A DNA stretch of 34,058 bases from Thermoproteus sp. CP80 (GCF_002077075.2 NZ_LCWM02000020.1:1-34058); one strand, 5' to 3'; counted from the stretch's first letter, positions 22,819 through 30,779 are shown. Notes: generated from the sequence alone by a model not told the origin. Numbers and translations are program-made.

Positions 22819-23988
22819 ATGAAGAAGGTAGTAATAGTCGGAGGTGGAATAGGGGGGATGGCGGTTGCCAACACGTTGATATCTGGGAAAATTGGCGCCG
22901 AGATATTCGTCGTGACCCAGAATCCACATTACGTCTCAGGCCCTAGCAGGCCTCTGCTGCTGACCAAGGAGCAGACGCTGGACAGAATTGTGAGGGGGTA
23001 CGAGGAGGCGATGAGAAGAGGCGTGAGGGTCGTGGTGGGCACCGCGTTCTCCATCGACCCAGCTAATAGGAAGGTGAGGTACGTCGGCGGCTATACATCC
23101 GACGGCGGGATGGGCGAGCTCTCCTACGACTACCTAGTCTTGGCGCCCGGCGTGGTGCTCGACGGCTCTGGCATAACCGGCTACGACAAATATAGGCGAA
23201 ACGTGCTAAACGTCTACGATCCTGGCCGCGCGCATCTGCTTAGGAACAAGATCTGGAGCGCCGAAAGGGGCACCATCGTCGTATATGCGCCTAAGGCCCC
23301 CTATCGTTGCGCCCCGGCGCCTACCGAGACGGCGTTGCTCATAGACTCTGTCCTACGCCATAGAGGCATGCGCGAGAGGTTTAGGATAATCCACATAGAT
23401 GCCAACGACAAGACGCAGCCGCCGGTAATAGCCGACGTGGTCTCCCAGATATATTCGCGGCAGGGGATAGAGCTCGTGACAGGCCAAGAGATCGTCGAGA
23501 TAGGCGACAGCGAGGTGGTCACCAAGTCTGGAGAGCGCTATAGGTACGACGTTCTTGCTCTTCTGGAGCCCAATAGAGCGCCTAAGCTCGTCGAGGAGGC
23601 CGGGCTGGGCAAGACCTGGGTCGACGTGAGGAGCCCGCAGGACCTCAGACATCCCAAATATGACGACGTGTTGGCCGTGGGCGATGCGGCGGGTCTTCCG
23701 TTTCCAAAGAATCAAGAGATAGCGTTCGAGAGCGCGTTGTTCGCCGCCAACAAGATACTGGAGATGGAGGGGTCCTCCTACAGGTCGTCCGTCCAATACG
23801 CGTTCGTCGGGTGGGCCTACGTTGGCAACCCCGAGGGCAGGCTGGAGAGCCTATCCGTCAGATTCGGCCTGGACTTCACAAGCCAGCCTCCGAAGCCGAG
23901 CAAGGACCCTGAGCCTAAGAGGGACTATACAGCGGCCAAGGACAACTGGGAACAAAGCTATCTAGCCAACCTATTCGGATACGGCTAA
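22819..23988 (+). CDS. FAD-dependent oxidoreductase, SQR-like, single cysteine
   Basis: The 389-residue flavoprotein is in the SQR/flavocytochrome-c FAD family. It has [17 protein letters not shown] (residues 4-20), [10 protein letters not shown] (103-112), and the late FAD motif [22 protein letters not shown] split over 282-303. Only one cysteine remains, Cys164 in [10 protein letters not shown]; SQRs use a cysteine pair, and the C-terminal one is missing. It therefore probably does not make polysulfide by the usual route. It sits inside the cobamide cluster, so it might reduce the corrinoid before CobA acts, but that is speculation. ATG 22819 was chosen over 22780 because of TATA spacing and the AT-rich, uncoding-like leader; the longer form would add [13 protein letters not shown]. 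Confidence 0.75.
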   Translation: MKKVVIVGGGIGGMAVANTLISGKIGAEIFVVTQNPHYVSGPSRPLLLTKEQTLDRIVRGYEEAMRRGVRVVVGTAFSIDPANRKVRYVGGYTSDGGMGELSYDYLVLAPGVVLDGSGITGYDKYRRNVLNVYDPGRAHLLRNKIWSAERGTIVVYAPKAPYRCAPAPTETALLIDSVLRHRGMRERFRIIHIDANDKTQPPVIADVVSQIYSRQGIELVTGQEIVEIGDSEVVTKSGERYRYDVLALLEPNRAPKLVEEAGLGKTWVDVRSPQDLRHPKYDDVLAVGDAAGLPFPKNQEIAFESALFAANKILEMEGSSYRSSVQYAFVGWAYVGNPEGRLESLSVRFGLDFTSQPPKPSKDPEPKRDYTAAKDNWEQSYLANLFGYG

Positions 23989-24016
23989 GCCCTTAAAATT
24001 ACAGATCTACTTGCGA

Positions 24017-24925
24017 GTGCACGGAGGCACTTCGTGGGCTGAGCCCGAGGTGTTGGATTTCAGCGACAATTTAAACCCAATAGGCCCTCCGCCGGGCCTC
24101 CCTGAGCTAGTCCTCGCGGCGGCCGAAAGAGGGGTCTATTTGAGGTTTCCCGCGAATTTGGCCGAGGAGGTTCTGGAACGATACGAGGGCGTCGAGGTCG
24201 CTCTTTTCAACGGAGCCACGGAGGCGTTGATGACCATGGTATCTGCGTTGAGACCCAAGAGGTTGTTGCTACCCTGGCCCACGTACAGCGACTATGTCCG
24301 CATAGCCGGCTTGTTGGGCCTGGAGGTCGTAAGGGGACGCCTAGACGAGCTCGTGGGGCTTGCCACATCGGGAGATCTGCTGCTTATATGCAACCCCAAC
24401 AACCCCACCGGCTCCGTCATGGGACGCGACGAGATCCTAGAGCTTCATAGGATCTTGAAAGGCCGCGGCGCGCAGATATTGGTGGATGAGTCCTTCCTAG
24501 ACTTCGTCGATGAGGAGACCGCGGCGCCTGACGTGCCGGTGGTCAAATCCTATGGGAAGATATTCGCAATCCCCGGCCTTAGGCTGGGGGCCGCACTGGG
24601 ACGCGTGAGGCAGGATGTAAAGTCGCCGTGGCGGATCAACGCATTGGCGGATTACGCCATATACAACATCGGCGCCGAGACCTTAAGGCGCCATAGGGAG
24701 TCCACGCGTAGGTATGTGGCCTCCGAGGGGCCCAGGGTCCAGGAAGCTCTATCGAGGTGCGTCGAGGTGGTCAAATCGCGCCTACATTTCTTCGTGATCA
24801 AGGGCTGGACCAGCGCCGTGAAGATAAGACCCCTCGACGATCTCGGCATGCCGGGCTATTCCCGCGTCTCGATAAAGAGAAGGGAAGACAACGAAGTGCT
24901 GATCAAGGCCCTATGCAGTGCTTGA
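24017..24925 (+). CDS. cobD: CobD-type L-threonine-O-3-phosphate decarboxylase (PLP)
   Basis: The 302-residue fold-type I PLP enzyme resembles CobD, which decarboxylates L-threonine phosphate to (R)-1-amino-2-propanol phosphate, the linker of the nucleotide loop. It begins VHGGTSWAEPEVLDFSDNLNP, has CNPNNPTG (125-132), DESFLDF (157-163) and the PLP lysine Lys181 in SYGKIFAIPGLRLG. It could in principle be a histidinol-phosphate aminotransferase relative, but the HGG start, the short length and cobS directly downstream favour CobD. The GTG start was chosen by a cttaaaatt TATA block 26 nt upstream; a TTG at 24011 is the alternative. It overlaps cobS by 13 nt. Confidence 0.82.
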   Translation: MHGGTSWAEPEVLDFSDNLNPIGPPPGLPELVLAAAERGVYLRFPANLAEEVLERYEGVEVALFNGATEALMTMVSALRPKRLLLPWPTYSDYVRIAGLLGLEVVRGRLDELVGLATSGDLLLICNPNNPTGSVMGRDEILELHRILKGRGAQILVDESFLDFVDEETAAPDVPVVKSYGKIFAIPGLRLGAALGRVRQDVKSPWRINALADYAIYNIGAETLRRHRESTRRYVASEGPRVQEALSRCVEVVKSRLHFFVIKGWTSAVKIRPLDDLGMPGYSRVSIKRREDNEVLIKALCSA

Positions 24926-25587
24926 GGGCCCTCCTGGGTTTCTTCGCCATACTGCCCGTCGGGGCCGAGCTCGACTTCTCCTGCGCCTGGGCGCTACCGT
25001 ACACGGTGGCGCCTCTCCTCGGCGGCTTGTCGGCGCTTGCGTTGATAGGCCTAGGCCCTCTCCCGGCCTATCTAATCCTGCTTCTGTTGACCGGGCTCAA
25101 CCATCTCGACGGCCTCGCGGACACCGCAGATGCCCTGATGGTCAGAGACAGAGAAAGGGCTAGGGCAGCGCTGGAGGATCCCCGCAGAGGCACCGCGGGG
25201 ATATTCGCCGTAGTTGCCTCTATAGCGTTGGCAGTCGACTACTTGAGGAGCCCGTGGCAGTTGCTCCTAGGCGAGATCTTCTCCAAATCCCTAGTGGTCG
25301 TTCTCGCGGCCTTCTCGAAGCCCTTCAAGGATGGCTTGGGCTCGGCCTTCATAAGCTCTGTGAAGAGCAGATGGCCCCTCGCCATGCCCGCCCTCGCCCT
25401 GGCCTTAGTGGTGTATCCCGTCTCCTCGCTGGCGCTGGCTCTATCGGCGTTGGCCTACTATATAGCGTATAAACATCTGGGCGGCGCCAATGGCGACGTC
25501 CTCGGCTACCTGCTGGAGCTCAGCAGAGTCTTCTTCATAGCCGCGACTAGCGCCTTTCTACCTTCGATATCTTGCCCTCTATGGTGA
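24913..25587 (+). CDS. cobS: cobalamin synthase CobS (cobamide-5'-phosphate synthase)
   Basis: The 224-residue membrane protein joins adenosyl-GDP-cobinamide to the lower-ligand riboside (phosphate). The metal-binding signature TGLNHLDGLADTADALM (about residues 56-72) is the hallmark, with GTAGIFAV and the later GGANGDVLGYLLELSRV motif also conserved. Five to six hydrophobic helices are visible. CobS is often about 240-260 residues, so this is slightly short but complete. The ATG lies inside the 3' end of cobD (13-nt overlap). The last 41 nt overlap the opposite-strand DUF77 gene. Confidence 0.88.
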   Translation: MQCLRALLGFFAILPVGAELDFSCAWALPYTVAPLLGGLSALALIGLGPLPAYLILLLLTGLNHLDGLADTADALMVRDRERARAALEDPRRGTAGIFAVVASIALAVDYLRSPWQLLLGEIFSKSLVVVLAAFSKPFKDGLGSAFISSVKSRWPLAMPALALALVVYPVSSLALALSALAYYIAYKHLGGANGDVLGYLLELSRVFFIAATSAFLPSISCPLW

Positions 25588-25849
25588 GCTCCTCGTCCAT
25601 CCTCCTATCGATCTTTATGATGAAGTCCACACGTTTGACCCCCATAGAGGCCAGCCTATCCTCTATCCTTCTGAGTATCTCCGCAAGCGTAGAGTAGTCG
25701 TCCAGCTCGATGTCTGTGAAGCCGGCGCCCGTCTTGTGCTTAACTCCCATCTCGTCCAGGGTCTCGGCGGCCGCCCTTACGTATGCCGACAAGTGCGTTG
25801 ATCCTGTGCCCAGAGGGGTAACCGATAGGCTGACCACCATCCTCGCCAT
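25547..25849 (-). CDS. MTH1187/YqgV-type thiamine-binding protein (DUF77)
   Basis: The 100-residue protein belongs to the MTH1187 (DUF77) family of small ferredoxin-like-fold proteins; some members bind thiamine. Recognisable parts are VVSLSVTPLGTGSTHLSAYV at the N terminus, the GVKHKTGAGFTDIELDD stretch and VKRVDFIIKIDRRMDEE near the C terminus. The start is set by an aaaaag TATA-like block about 26 nt upstream (25868-25876). Its role here is unknown. It overlaps the 3' end of cobS antisense by 41 nt and is divergent from the ThermoDBP-like gene. Confidence 0.8.
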   Translation of the reverse strand: MARMVVSLSVTPLGTGSTHLSAYVRAAAETLDEMGVKHKTGAGFTDIELDDYSTLAEILRRIEDRLASMGVKRVDFIIKIDRRMDEELTIEGKISKVERR

Positions 25850-25912
25850 GGCTCAAATACAGCCGCTCTTTTTAACGGTTAAGAAAAATATATTAACAAA
25901 TAGATTATCTAT

Positions 25913-26365
25913 ATGAGCTGGAGACCTATTGAAAACGTAGAAAGAGACCTCGAGAAAGCCGAGGAGCAGTCGGCGCTGTACGGCGGCGTCTTCGTAAAGG
26001 GAGTGAACTCCGTGGAAATTAGAACCGGCGTAATAATAGCGGCCAGATACGCGGATAAGCTGAGGCGCGCCGTCTTCGCGGCCTTCAGGAACGCTGTGAA
26101 GCAAGAAGAGGTCTTGAGGGCCGTCGCCGAACTTAACAGGTCCATCTACGATAGGCTGATCAAGATGGGAGTGGGGAAGCTTGATATAATTAGGATAACC
26201 GTGGAGGCTAGAGTCGACGGCGGCAAGCTGACGTTTGGCGAGCCTGCCATAGAGTGGTTCATCTCCAGCGAGAAGGCGGCAGAACTACAGTCTCAGCTGG
26301 CCGACTGCAGGAAAACGCTTGCGGAGTTGAGGCAGAGGTTGGAGGAGATCCTAAAGACTATCTAG
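25913..26365 (+). CDS. ThermoDBP-like / DUF2258 single-stranded-DNA-binding protein
   Basis: The 150-residue protein has the core RTGVIIAARYADKLRRAVFAAF (residues 37-58, overlapping halves), then EVLRAVAELNRSIYDRLIK and KLDIIRITVEARV, ending in a heptad coiled coil (KAAELQSQLADCRKTLAEL..RLEEIL, about 121-148). This layout, a compact DNA-binding domain plus a C-terminal leucine zipper, matches ThermoDBP, the protein that replaces the usual OB-fold SSB in Thermoproteales. I recognise the family by pattern, not by alignment. An atatatta TATA block is 26 nt before the ATG. Its 3' end overlaps trpC by 4 nt. Confidence 0.65.
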   Translation: MSWRPIENVERDLEKAEEQSALYGGVFVKGVNSVEIRTGVIIAARYADKLRRAVFAAFRNAVKQEEVLRAVAELNRSIYDRLIKMGVGKLDIIRITVEARVDGGKLTFGEPAIEWFISSEKAAELQSQLADCRKTLAELRQRLEEILKTI

Positions 26366-27084
26366 CATTTTTTCACGGCCTCTCTTAAGGCCTTGGCTAA
26401 GCCCGGCTCCCTCATCAAGGCGGTGCCCACCAGAACTCCACGGGCTCCCTTCCTGCAAGCCATCTCCACGTGATCGGGCTTATTGATGCCGCTCTCCATT
26501 ATGAAGTCGGCTCTGCCGGCCACCGCCTCCGCGACGCCTAGAGCCCTCTCGATGGAGACCTCGAGCGTGTTGAGGTCGCGGGAGTTTATGCCCAACAAGA
26601 AATCCCCATACTCGAGCACCTCGAGCGCGGTCTTCGCATCGCCCACCTCTATCAACGGCGTCATGCCGAGCTTTTTGACGTACTCGGCGAGCTCCACCGT
26701 CCTCTCTAGGGCAAACTCCGATATTATCAACACGGCGTCTGCGCCGTAGCCGAAAAACACGTCTATCTGCTGTCTGCTCAAGACGAAGTCCTTGGCCAGA
26801 ACCGGCTTGAACTTCTTCGCTATGGGGATGAAGCGGAGATCCCCCATGAACCAGAACGGCTCGGTGAGCACGGAGAACGCGTCCACGTAGTGCGAAAGCT
26901 CCTCGAAGTAGCTCCACGGAGGCAGATCCGCCCTTATCACGCCGCTCGGCGACGCCCTCTTGTACTCGGCTATTATGCCGAAATCGCCTAGGGCCTTCCT
27001 GAAGTCCTCGACCGGGGCTTCTCTGGGCGGCGGTCTCTCGGCCCTATACCTCAAGGATCTACGGACCTCCTCCAGGAAGCTCAT
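26362..27084 (-). CDS. trpC: indole-3-glycerol phosphate synthase TrpC
   Basis: The 240-residue (beta/alpha)8 enzyme converts carboxyphenylamino-deoxyribulose phosphate to indole-3-glycerol phosphate in tryptophan synthesis. Catalytic residues are visible: Lys42 in AEYKRASPSG, Glu75 in VLTEPFWF, Lys98 in VLAKDFVL, Glu146 in PLIEVGDA, the GINSRDL strand with Asn167, and Glu197-Ser198-Gly199 in IMESGIN. The ATG overlaps the trpG stop (ATGA), so the frame's longer N-terminal extension is antisense shadow of trpG. It is the last gene of a trpE-trpG-trpC operon. Confidence 0.94.
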   Translation of the reverse strand: MSFLEEVRRSLRYRAERPPPREAPVEDFRKALGDFGIIAEYKRASPSGVIRADLPPWSYFEELSHYVDAFSVLTEPFWFMGDLRFIPIAKKFKPVLAKDFVLSRQQIDVFFGYGADAVLIISEFALERTVELAEYVKKLGMTPLIEVGDAKTALEVLEYGDFLLGINSRDLNTLEVSIERALGVAEAVAGRADFIMESGINKPDHVEMACRKGARGVLVGTALMREPGLAKALREAVKKC

Positions 27085-27659
27085 ATCCTGTCTAGGAAAT
27101 TCTTGATGATCCTCTTGCCGTACTCCGTGCCTATCGACTCGGGATGGAACTGCACCCCGAACGTGTTGTATTCCACATGTCTCAAGCCCATCAACTCCCC
27201 GTCGTCCAGCGCCACGGCCTCCACGACCAGAGATCCAGGCACCTCGTCGACGACCAAGCTGTGGTACCTCATCCCTCTGAACACCTCGGGGACGCCTACG
27301 TAGAGGGGGCCCCCCATGTGCTTGATGTAGCTCGTCTTGCCGTGTTTTATGGTTCTGGCGTGCCTTATCTTCGCGCCGAAGACAGAACCTATTATCTGAT
27401 GCCCCAGACATATGCCCAGGATGGGTATCCTCGGTGCGAACAGCCTCACTATTTCCCTTGATATGCCCACATCGCGGGGGTTCTCGGGATGTCCAGGCCC
27501 CGGCGAGATTATTATCCGGTCTGGCCTGATGCGCTCCACTGCTGAGGGCGTTATCTCGTCGTTTCTGATCACCAAGGGCCGCGAGCCCAGCTCCCCCACA
27601 TACTGAGCTATGTTGTATGTAAATGAGTCGTAGTTGTCTATTATTAATGTCAAGTCCAT
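27081..27659 (-). CDS. trpG: anthranilate synthase component II TrpG (glutamine amidotransferase)
   Basis: The 192-residue class I glutamine amidotransferase supplies ammonia to TrpE. The N terminus is IIDNYDSFTYNIAQYVGELG. The nucleophile is Cys84 in LGICLGHQIIGSVFGA, and the triad is completed by His172 and Glu174 in GVQFHPES. The HSLVV and ISPGPGHPEN stretches mark the TrpG/PabA subfamily. It overlaps trpE by 10 nt and trpC by 4 nt, so all three subunits are made from one transcript. Confidence 0.95.
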   Translation of the reverse strand: MDLTLIIDNYDSFTYNIAQYVGELGSRPLVIRNDEITPSAVERIRPDRIIISPGPGHPENPRDVGISREIVRLFAPRIPILGICLGHQIIGSVFGAKIRHARTIKHGKTSYIKHMGGPLYVGVPEVFRGMRYHSLVVDEVPGSLVVEAVALDDGELMGLRHVEYNTFGVQFHPESIGTEYGKRIIKNFLDRI

Positions 27660-28915
27660 ACCGCCCTCAGATGGGCTAGTTTGTACTCAGTCTCTTTATA
27701 TTCTCTGTCAGGAGTTGAGTCGTAGACTATACCTGCGCCTGCCTGTATCCTGGCCACGTCTCCCTTGATAGCCAGAGTCCTTATTATTATCGCCAACTCT
27801 CCGCCCCTGGGCGTCAAGAGGCCGAAGCCGCCAGCATACGGGCCTCTGGGCATGTCCTCCAGCTCTCCTATGATTTCCATGGCCCTCACCTTAGGGGCGC
27901 CCGAGACCGTGCCGGCTGGATGAAGTGCCCAAATCGCGTCGATTATATTATTCCGGGGATCCAGGACGCCGGCCACCCTCGAGACTATGTGCTGAACGTG
28001 GCTGTACTTCTCCACGGCCATAAGCTCCTGCACCTTCACCGTGCCGAATCTGCTGATTCTGCCCACATCGTTCCGAGCTAGATCTACCAACATCATATGC
28101 TCGGCGAGCTCCTTCTCGTCGGAGAGCATATCGTCCTCAAGCCTTAAGTCCTCCCTGTCGTCAGCCCCTCTGGGCCTGGTGCCCGCTATCGGGTGGGTCT
28201 CCACGACGTCGCCCTCCACCCTGACCAACAGCTCAGGCGAAGTGCCTATTAGGGCCATATCGCCGTACTTAAAGAAGAACATATACGGAGATGGGTTTAT
28301 TGAGGTCAGCCTCTCATATATGGAGAAGAGGTCCCCCGAGATCTCGAAGACCTCGCGTCTGGACAGCACCACCTGGAATATCTCTCCATCCCTTATTCGC
28401 CTCAAGGCCTCGGAGACGGCGGCCTTGTACGAGGCGTCGTCGGTTTTATACAGGATCTTGCCGACCCTCGGCTGCTCTTCGGGCTCGGCCTCGGCCCCAG
28501 CGGCGTTCGGCAGCCCGCCGGCCACATAGGCCCTCTTGAGCAGATTGTCGTAAATCACCACGTTCTCGGGCACTATGAAGAGCGCCCTCGGGAAGTCCCT
28601 ATCGACATCCACGTATTTGGCCAATGTCGGCTCTATCTCAACCACCACATCATACGAGATGAAGCCTATCGAGATCTCGCCCCCGAAAGGCCCTCCGGAC
28701 GGCTCCAAGCCTCTATATACCCTCTGTAGCTCCTCGTAGGAATTCGACGAAGTCGATAGGCGTCTCTTCACGCCCCACGCGACTATAGTGTATCTAGATC
28801 TGTCGGGGAAGCCAGGGCCCGACTCTAGAAGCGCCACGAAGCCCTCGCGGGATCTATACAGACGCCGCGCCAAGGATTTCGGGCTGGGTAGCTCCGAGAG
28901 AGGGGTTTTTACCAC
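27650..28915 (-). CDS. trpE: anthranilate synthase component I TrpE
   Basis: The 421-residue chorismate-using enzyme makes anthranilate with TrpG. The C-terminal catalytic half has EIFQVVLSRREVFEI, then IGTSPELLVRVEGDVVETHPIAGTRPRG (split), MLVDLARNDVGRISRFGTV, PAGTVSGAPKVRAMEII and AGAGIVYDSTPDREYKETE. The GTG at 28915 was preferred to the ATG at 28960: the latter would overlap the start of the divergent THUMP-like gene and lacks an upstream AT block, whereas 28915 lies downstream of the shared ctaaaaac element. The other trp genes (trpD, F, A, B) are not in this window. Confidence 0.94.
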   Translation of the reverse strand: MVKTPLSELPSPKSLARRLYRSREGFVALLESGPGFPDRSRYTIVAWGVKRRLSTSSNSYEELQRVYRGLEPSGGPFGGEISIGFISYDVVVEIEPTLAKYVDVDRDFPRALFIVPENVVIYDNLLKRAYVAGGLPNAAGAEAEPEEQPRVGKILYKTDDASYKAAVSEALRRIRDGEIFQVVLSRREVFEISGDLFSIYERLTSINPSPYMFFFKYGDMALIGTSPELLVRVEGDVVETHPIAGTRPRGADDREDLRLEDDMLSDEKELAEHMMLVDLARNDVGRISRFGTVKVQELMAVEKYSHVQHIVSRVAGVLDPRNNIIDAIWALHPAGTVSGAPKVRAMEIIGELEDMPRGPYAGGFGLLTPRGGELAIIIRTLAIKGDVARIQAGAGIVYDSTPDREYKETEYKLAHLRAVWT

Positions 28916-28931
28916 CCCGACGCCATTAGCC

Positions 28932-28941
28932 GCTAAAAACC
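28932..28941. promoter_or_regulatory. shared bidirectional TATA block (trpE / THUMP-like)
   Basis: gctaaaaacc is central in the 43-nt gap between GTG 28915 (minus) and ATG 28959 (plus). A second AT stretch, aatataaag at 28947-28955, lies closer to the plus gene. The layout resembles the pairs at 4533/4579 and 11883/11929. Confidence 0.45.
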
Positions 28942-28958
28942 CCACAATATAAAGTTTC

Positions 28959-29252
28959 ATGGCCGTCATCCTCGCGACCACGACGGGCGGAAGGGAAGGC
29001 GTAGCGGCACGGGATCTCTGCGACTGTCTATACGGGCAGGGGGACGTTGAGGTGTTCTGCGAACCCGTGAGCCCCGGGGTGTTTTATGCCAAATTCAGCG
29101 ATGGGTCCGCCCTCGATAGGTGTCTCTCCATGAGATACTTCAAGGCCACGATAAAGAGGATTGAGCTCTACGACGAGGTCTCAACTGCGGCGCCTCCTCG
29201 GACATACGCCAAAATGAAGAGAGTGGGCAACTATATATTTATAAAGTTTTAA
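28959..29252 (+). CDS. small THUMP-like protein
   Basis: The 97-residue protein begins AVILATTTGGREGVAARDLCDCLYG, which resembles the start of THUMP RNA-binding domains (ATTPPGRE..AA..L), then has VEVFCEPVSPGVFYAKFSDGSALDRCLSMRYF split across about residues 29-60, and ends basic (YAKMKRVGNYIFIKF). No methyltransferase or other catalytic domain is attached, so it may be a stand-alone adaptor for a tRNA-modifying enzyme, like Tan1-type proteins. This is a pattern-based guess. Its 3' end overlaps the opposite methyltransferase gene by 14 nt. Confidence 0.5.
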   Translation: MAVILATTTGGREGVAARDLCDCLYGQGDVEVFCEPVSPGVFYAKFSDGSALDRCLSMRYFKATIKRIELYDEVSTAAPPRTYAKMKRVGNYIFIKF

Positions 29253-29736
29253 TTCTATATATGTATATTTTTACTTCATCGTCTCTAGCGACCAGCTCCA
29301 TGTTGGGGACCTCCCAATAGTAGGAAACCACTAGGGCGTCCCTCCTGAGCTCCTTGTTGAACTTGGCCGCGAGTTTTTCGTTTACCGAAGGCCACTGGAA
29401 TATATACACTACATCCGCGTCTTTTAGGGGCACCTTGAACATATCGCCCCATATGATGCGGCATTTTGGACATCTCAGCTTGCATATCAACGCCCTTATG
29501 GGATCTATCTCGACGCCCACCACCCTAGCTCCGGCCTTGGACGCAAGCGTCAAGACAGCCCCGTAGCCGCATCCCAACTCGTAGAACAGCTTGCCCCTTA
29601 CGTCGACCAGCGCCAACGCCCTCCCGGCGGCCTTCAGGCTAGACGTGCCGTAGCCGGCCCCTCTGCCGGTTAGATGGGGCCACAACATGTGGAGCGATAT
29701 GATGAGCGCGAGCGCCAGAGCTATTGCGTAGAACAT
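29239..29736 (-). CDS. class I SAM-dependent methyltransferase, membrane-anchored
   Basis: The 165-residue protein has an N-terminal hydrophobic helix (FYAIALALALIISLHMLW, residues 2-19), then a Rossmann methyltransferase core: KLFYELGCGYGAVLTLASKAG (49-69) is motif I, VVGVEIDP (72-79) motif II, and IIWGDMFKVPLKDADVVYIF (94-113) motifs III-IV. A C-x2-C pair (RCPKC, 88-92) lies between them. The substrate is unknown. The ATG at 29736 lies within the 3' end of the NfeD gene (16-nt overlap); the longer upstream frame is shadow. It ends an operon with the Cgi121-like and NfeD genes. Confidence 0.78.
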   Translation of the reverse strand: MFYAIALALALIISLHMLWPHLTGRGAGYGTSSLKAAGRALALVDVRGKLFYELGCGYGAVLTLASKAGARVVGVEIDPIRALICKLRCPKCRIIWGDMFKVPLKDADVVYIFQWPSVNEKLAAKFNKELRRDALVVSYYWEVPNMELVARDDEVKIYIYRIKTL

Positions 29737-30074
29737 CTCCTCACCACGAGGACGCCGTCTCTGTAGTCCACCACGACGACGGCCTCGCCCACCTCCGCTC
29801 GACAGCCCTCGCATAAAGCCTTCCAGTATACTCCTCCGATTTTCACCATGCCCTCAGGCCTAAGCTCCTCCACGACCACGGCCTTCTCCCCGAGGGGCGT
29901 GGTCGGTCTAGGCGGAGGGGGCTTAAATCTTATCCTCGTATATAGGGCCCAGACATATATCGCTATAAATACAGAGGCGGAGATCGCGCCGAGAGCCAAC
30001 GGTATTATGCCCAATACGCCGAGCACGATCAACAAGGCCGCCAGGGCCAGCAACAACGTCGCGGAATGCATCAT
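29721..30074 (-). CDS. NfeD-like membrane protein
   Basis: The 117-residue protein has two hydrophobic helices (LLLALAALLIVLGVLGII and ISASVFIAIYVWALYT, about residues 6-46), then a small beta-barrel domain: GEKAVVVEELRPEGMVKIGGVYWKALCEG split across 62-90, and EAVVVVDYRDGVLVVRR. This is the short NfeD layout, membrane helices followed by an OB-fold. NfeD proteins are often linked to SPFH proteins and membrane quality control, but no SPFH gene is here. The ATG overlaps the stop of the upstream gene (ATGA). Confidence 0.78.
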   Translation of the reverse strand: MMHSATLLLALAALLIVLGVLGIIPLALGAISASVFIAIYVWALYTRIRFKPPPPRPTTPLGEKAVVVEELRPEGMVKIGGVYWKALCEGCRAEVGEAVVVVDYRDGVLVVRRCSTQ

Positions 30075-30508
30075 GACAGCCTCTTTAGGGCGTAGCGAGT
30101 TATGAGCCAGGGGTCGTAGACGTCCTCTGGATAGAACGGCTCTCCGCGGGGCAACTCGGCTACTTCCTCAACGACTTCGCTCGGCTCCCCATATACAGCC
30201 ACGACGTACTCCCTGCTCCCTATGGGCGACGCAGCCGCGAGCGCCTCGTCTATGTCGTCGCTGTTGGTTAGGTACATCAGAACCGATATACGCCAATCTC
30301 GCGCCGGTTTTTTATACGTGTATGCGTAGGCCATGGCTTGGAGCAGATATCTCCAGTCCTTAACCGACTCGGGCCTCACGGCCACCACCAGCGCGCGGCG
30401 TCCGATCGAGGCGAGCATACCCTTGTCCAGCGGCCTATCCGACCTCACAATAAACGAGACGAAACAGGCATCCGGACCGCACCTCATGCCATACCTAGGA
30501 TCCATCAT
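30071..30508 (-). CDS. possible KEOPS Cgi121-like protein
   Basis: The 145-residue protein is not firmly recognised. Residues about 40-125 resemble Cgi121/TPRKB, the KEOPS subunit that binds tRNA for t6A synthesis: WRYLLQAMAYAYTYKKPARDW, then ISVLMYLTNSDDIDEALAAA, SPIGSREYVVAVYGEPSEVV. The order of helix A, EiLlyLsgsrqI-type segment and final strand fits that family. The start is either ATG 30508 or 30505; a TTG at 30520 is possible. An AT block (ctttaaaaat, 30551-30560) lies about 45 nt upstream. It leads an operon with NfeD and a methyltransferase. Confidence 0.5.
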   Translation of the reverse strand: MMDPRYGMRCGPDACFVSFIVRSDRPLDKGMLASIGRRALVVAVRPESVKDWRYLLQAMAYAYTYKKPARDWRISVLMYLTNSDDIDEALAAASPIGSREYVVAVYGEPSEVVEEVAELPRGEPFYPEDVYDPWLITRYALKRLS

Positions 30509-30610
30509 ACACCTCTTCAAACCTAGTCTTCACGGCTGGGCCAACTCTTGCTTTAAAAATAATTCAGCTAGAGGGCCAGCTCTATACAGGAGGGCTGCCG
30601 TGAGACCCCG

Positions 30611-30744
30611 CCAGAACTAAGAAGCCAGTTGCCTATGGGCGTAAGGGCTATGGAGGTTACGCAGATCTTTAGCCGTCGGGAAACGCCCGTGGGCCGTTCC
30701 CGGGGCCGAGGACGTCGATGGGGGCCAATGTCTTCTTAGGCTGG
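30611..30744 (+). ncRNA. candidate structured RNA or origin element upstream of cdc6
   Basis: The 339-nt gap before orc1/cdc6 has nested inverted repeats. The outer stem pairs CCAG-aa-CTAAGAAG (30611-30624) with CTTCTTAG-g-CTGG (30732-30744). Inside are GCGTAA/TTACGC (30639-30644 with 30657-30662) and CGGGAA/TTCCCG (30677-30682 with 30697-30702), the latter with an inner GCCC/GGGC. A TATA-like ctttaaaaat at 30551-30560 and a T-rich cttttaattt at 30787-30796 could bound a transcript of roughly 200 nt. It does not match the signatures I know for 5S, SRP RNA, RNase P RNA or box C/D and H/ACA RNAs. It could instead be Orc1/Cdc6 binding DNA. The strand is assumed. Confidence 0.35.
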
Positions 30745-30779
30745 ATCTATTCCATGCTTAGATGGCGACTACGGAGATC

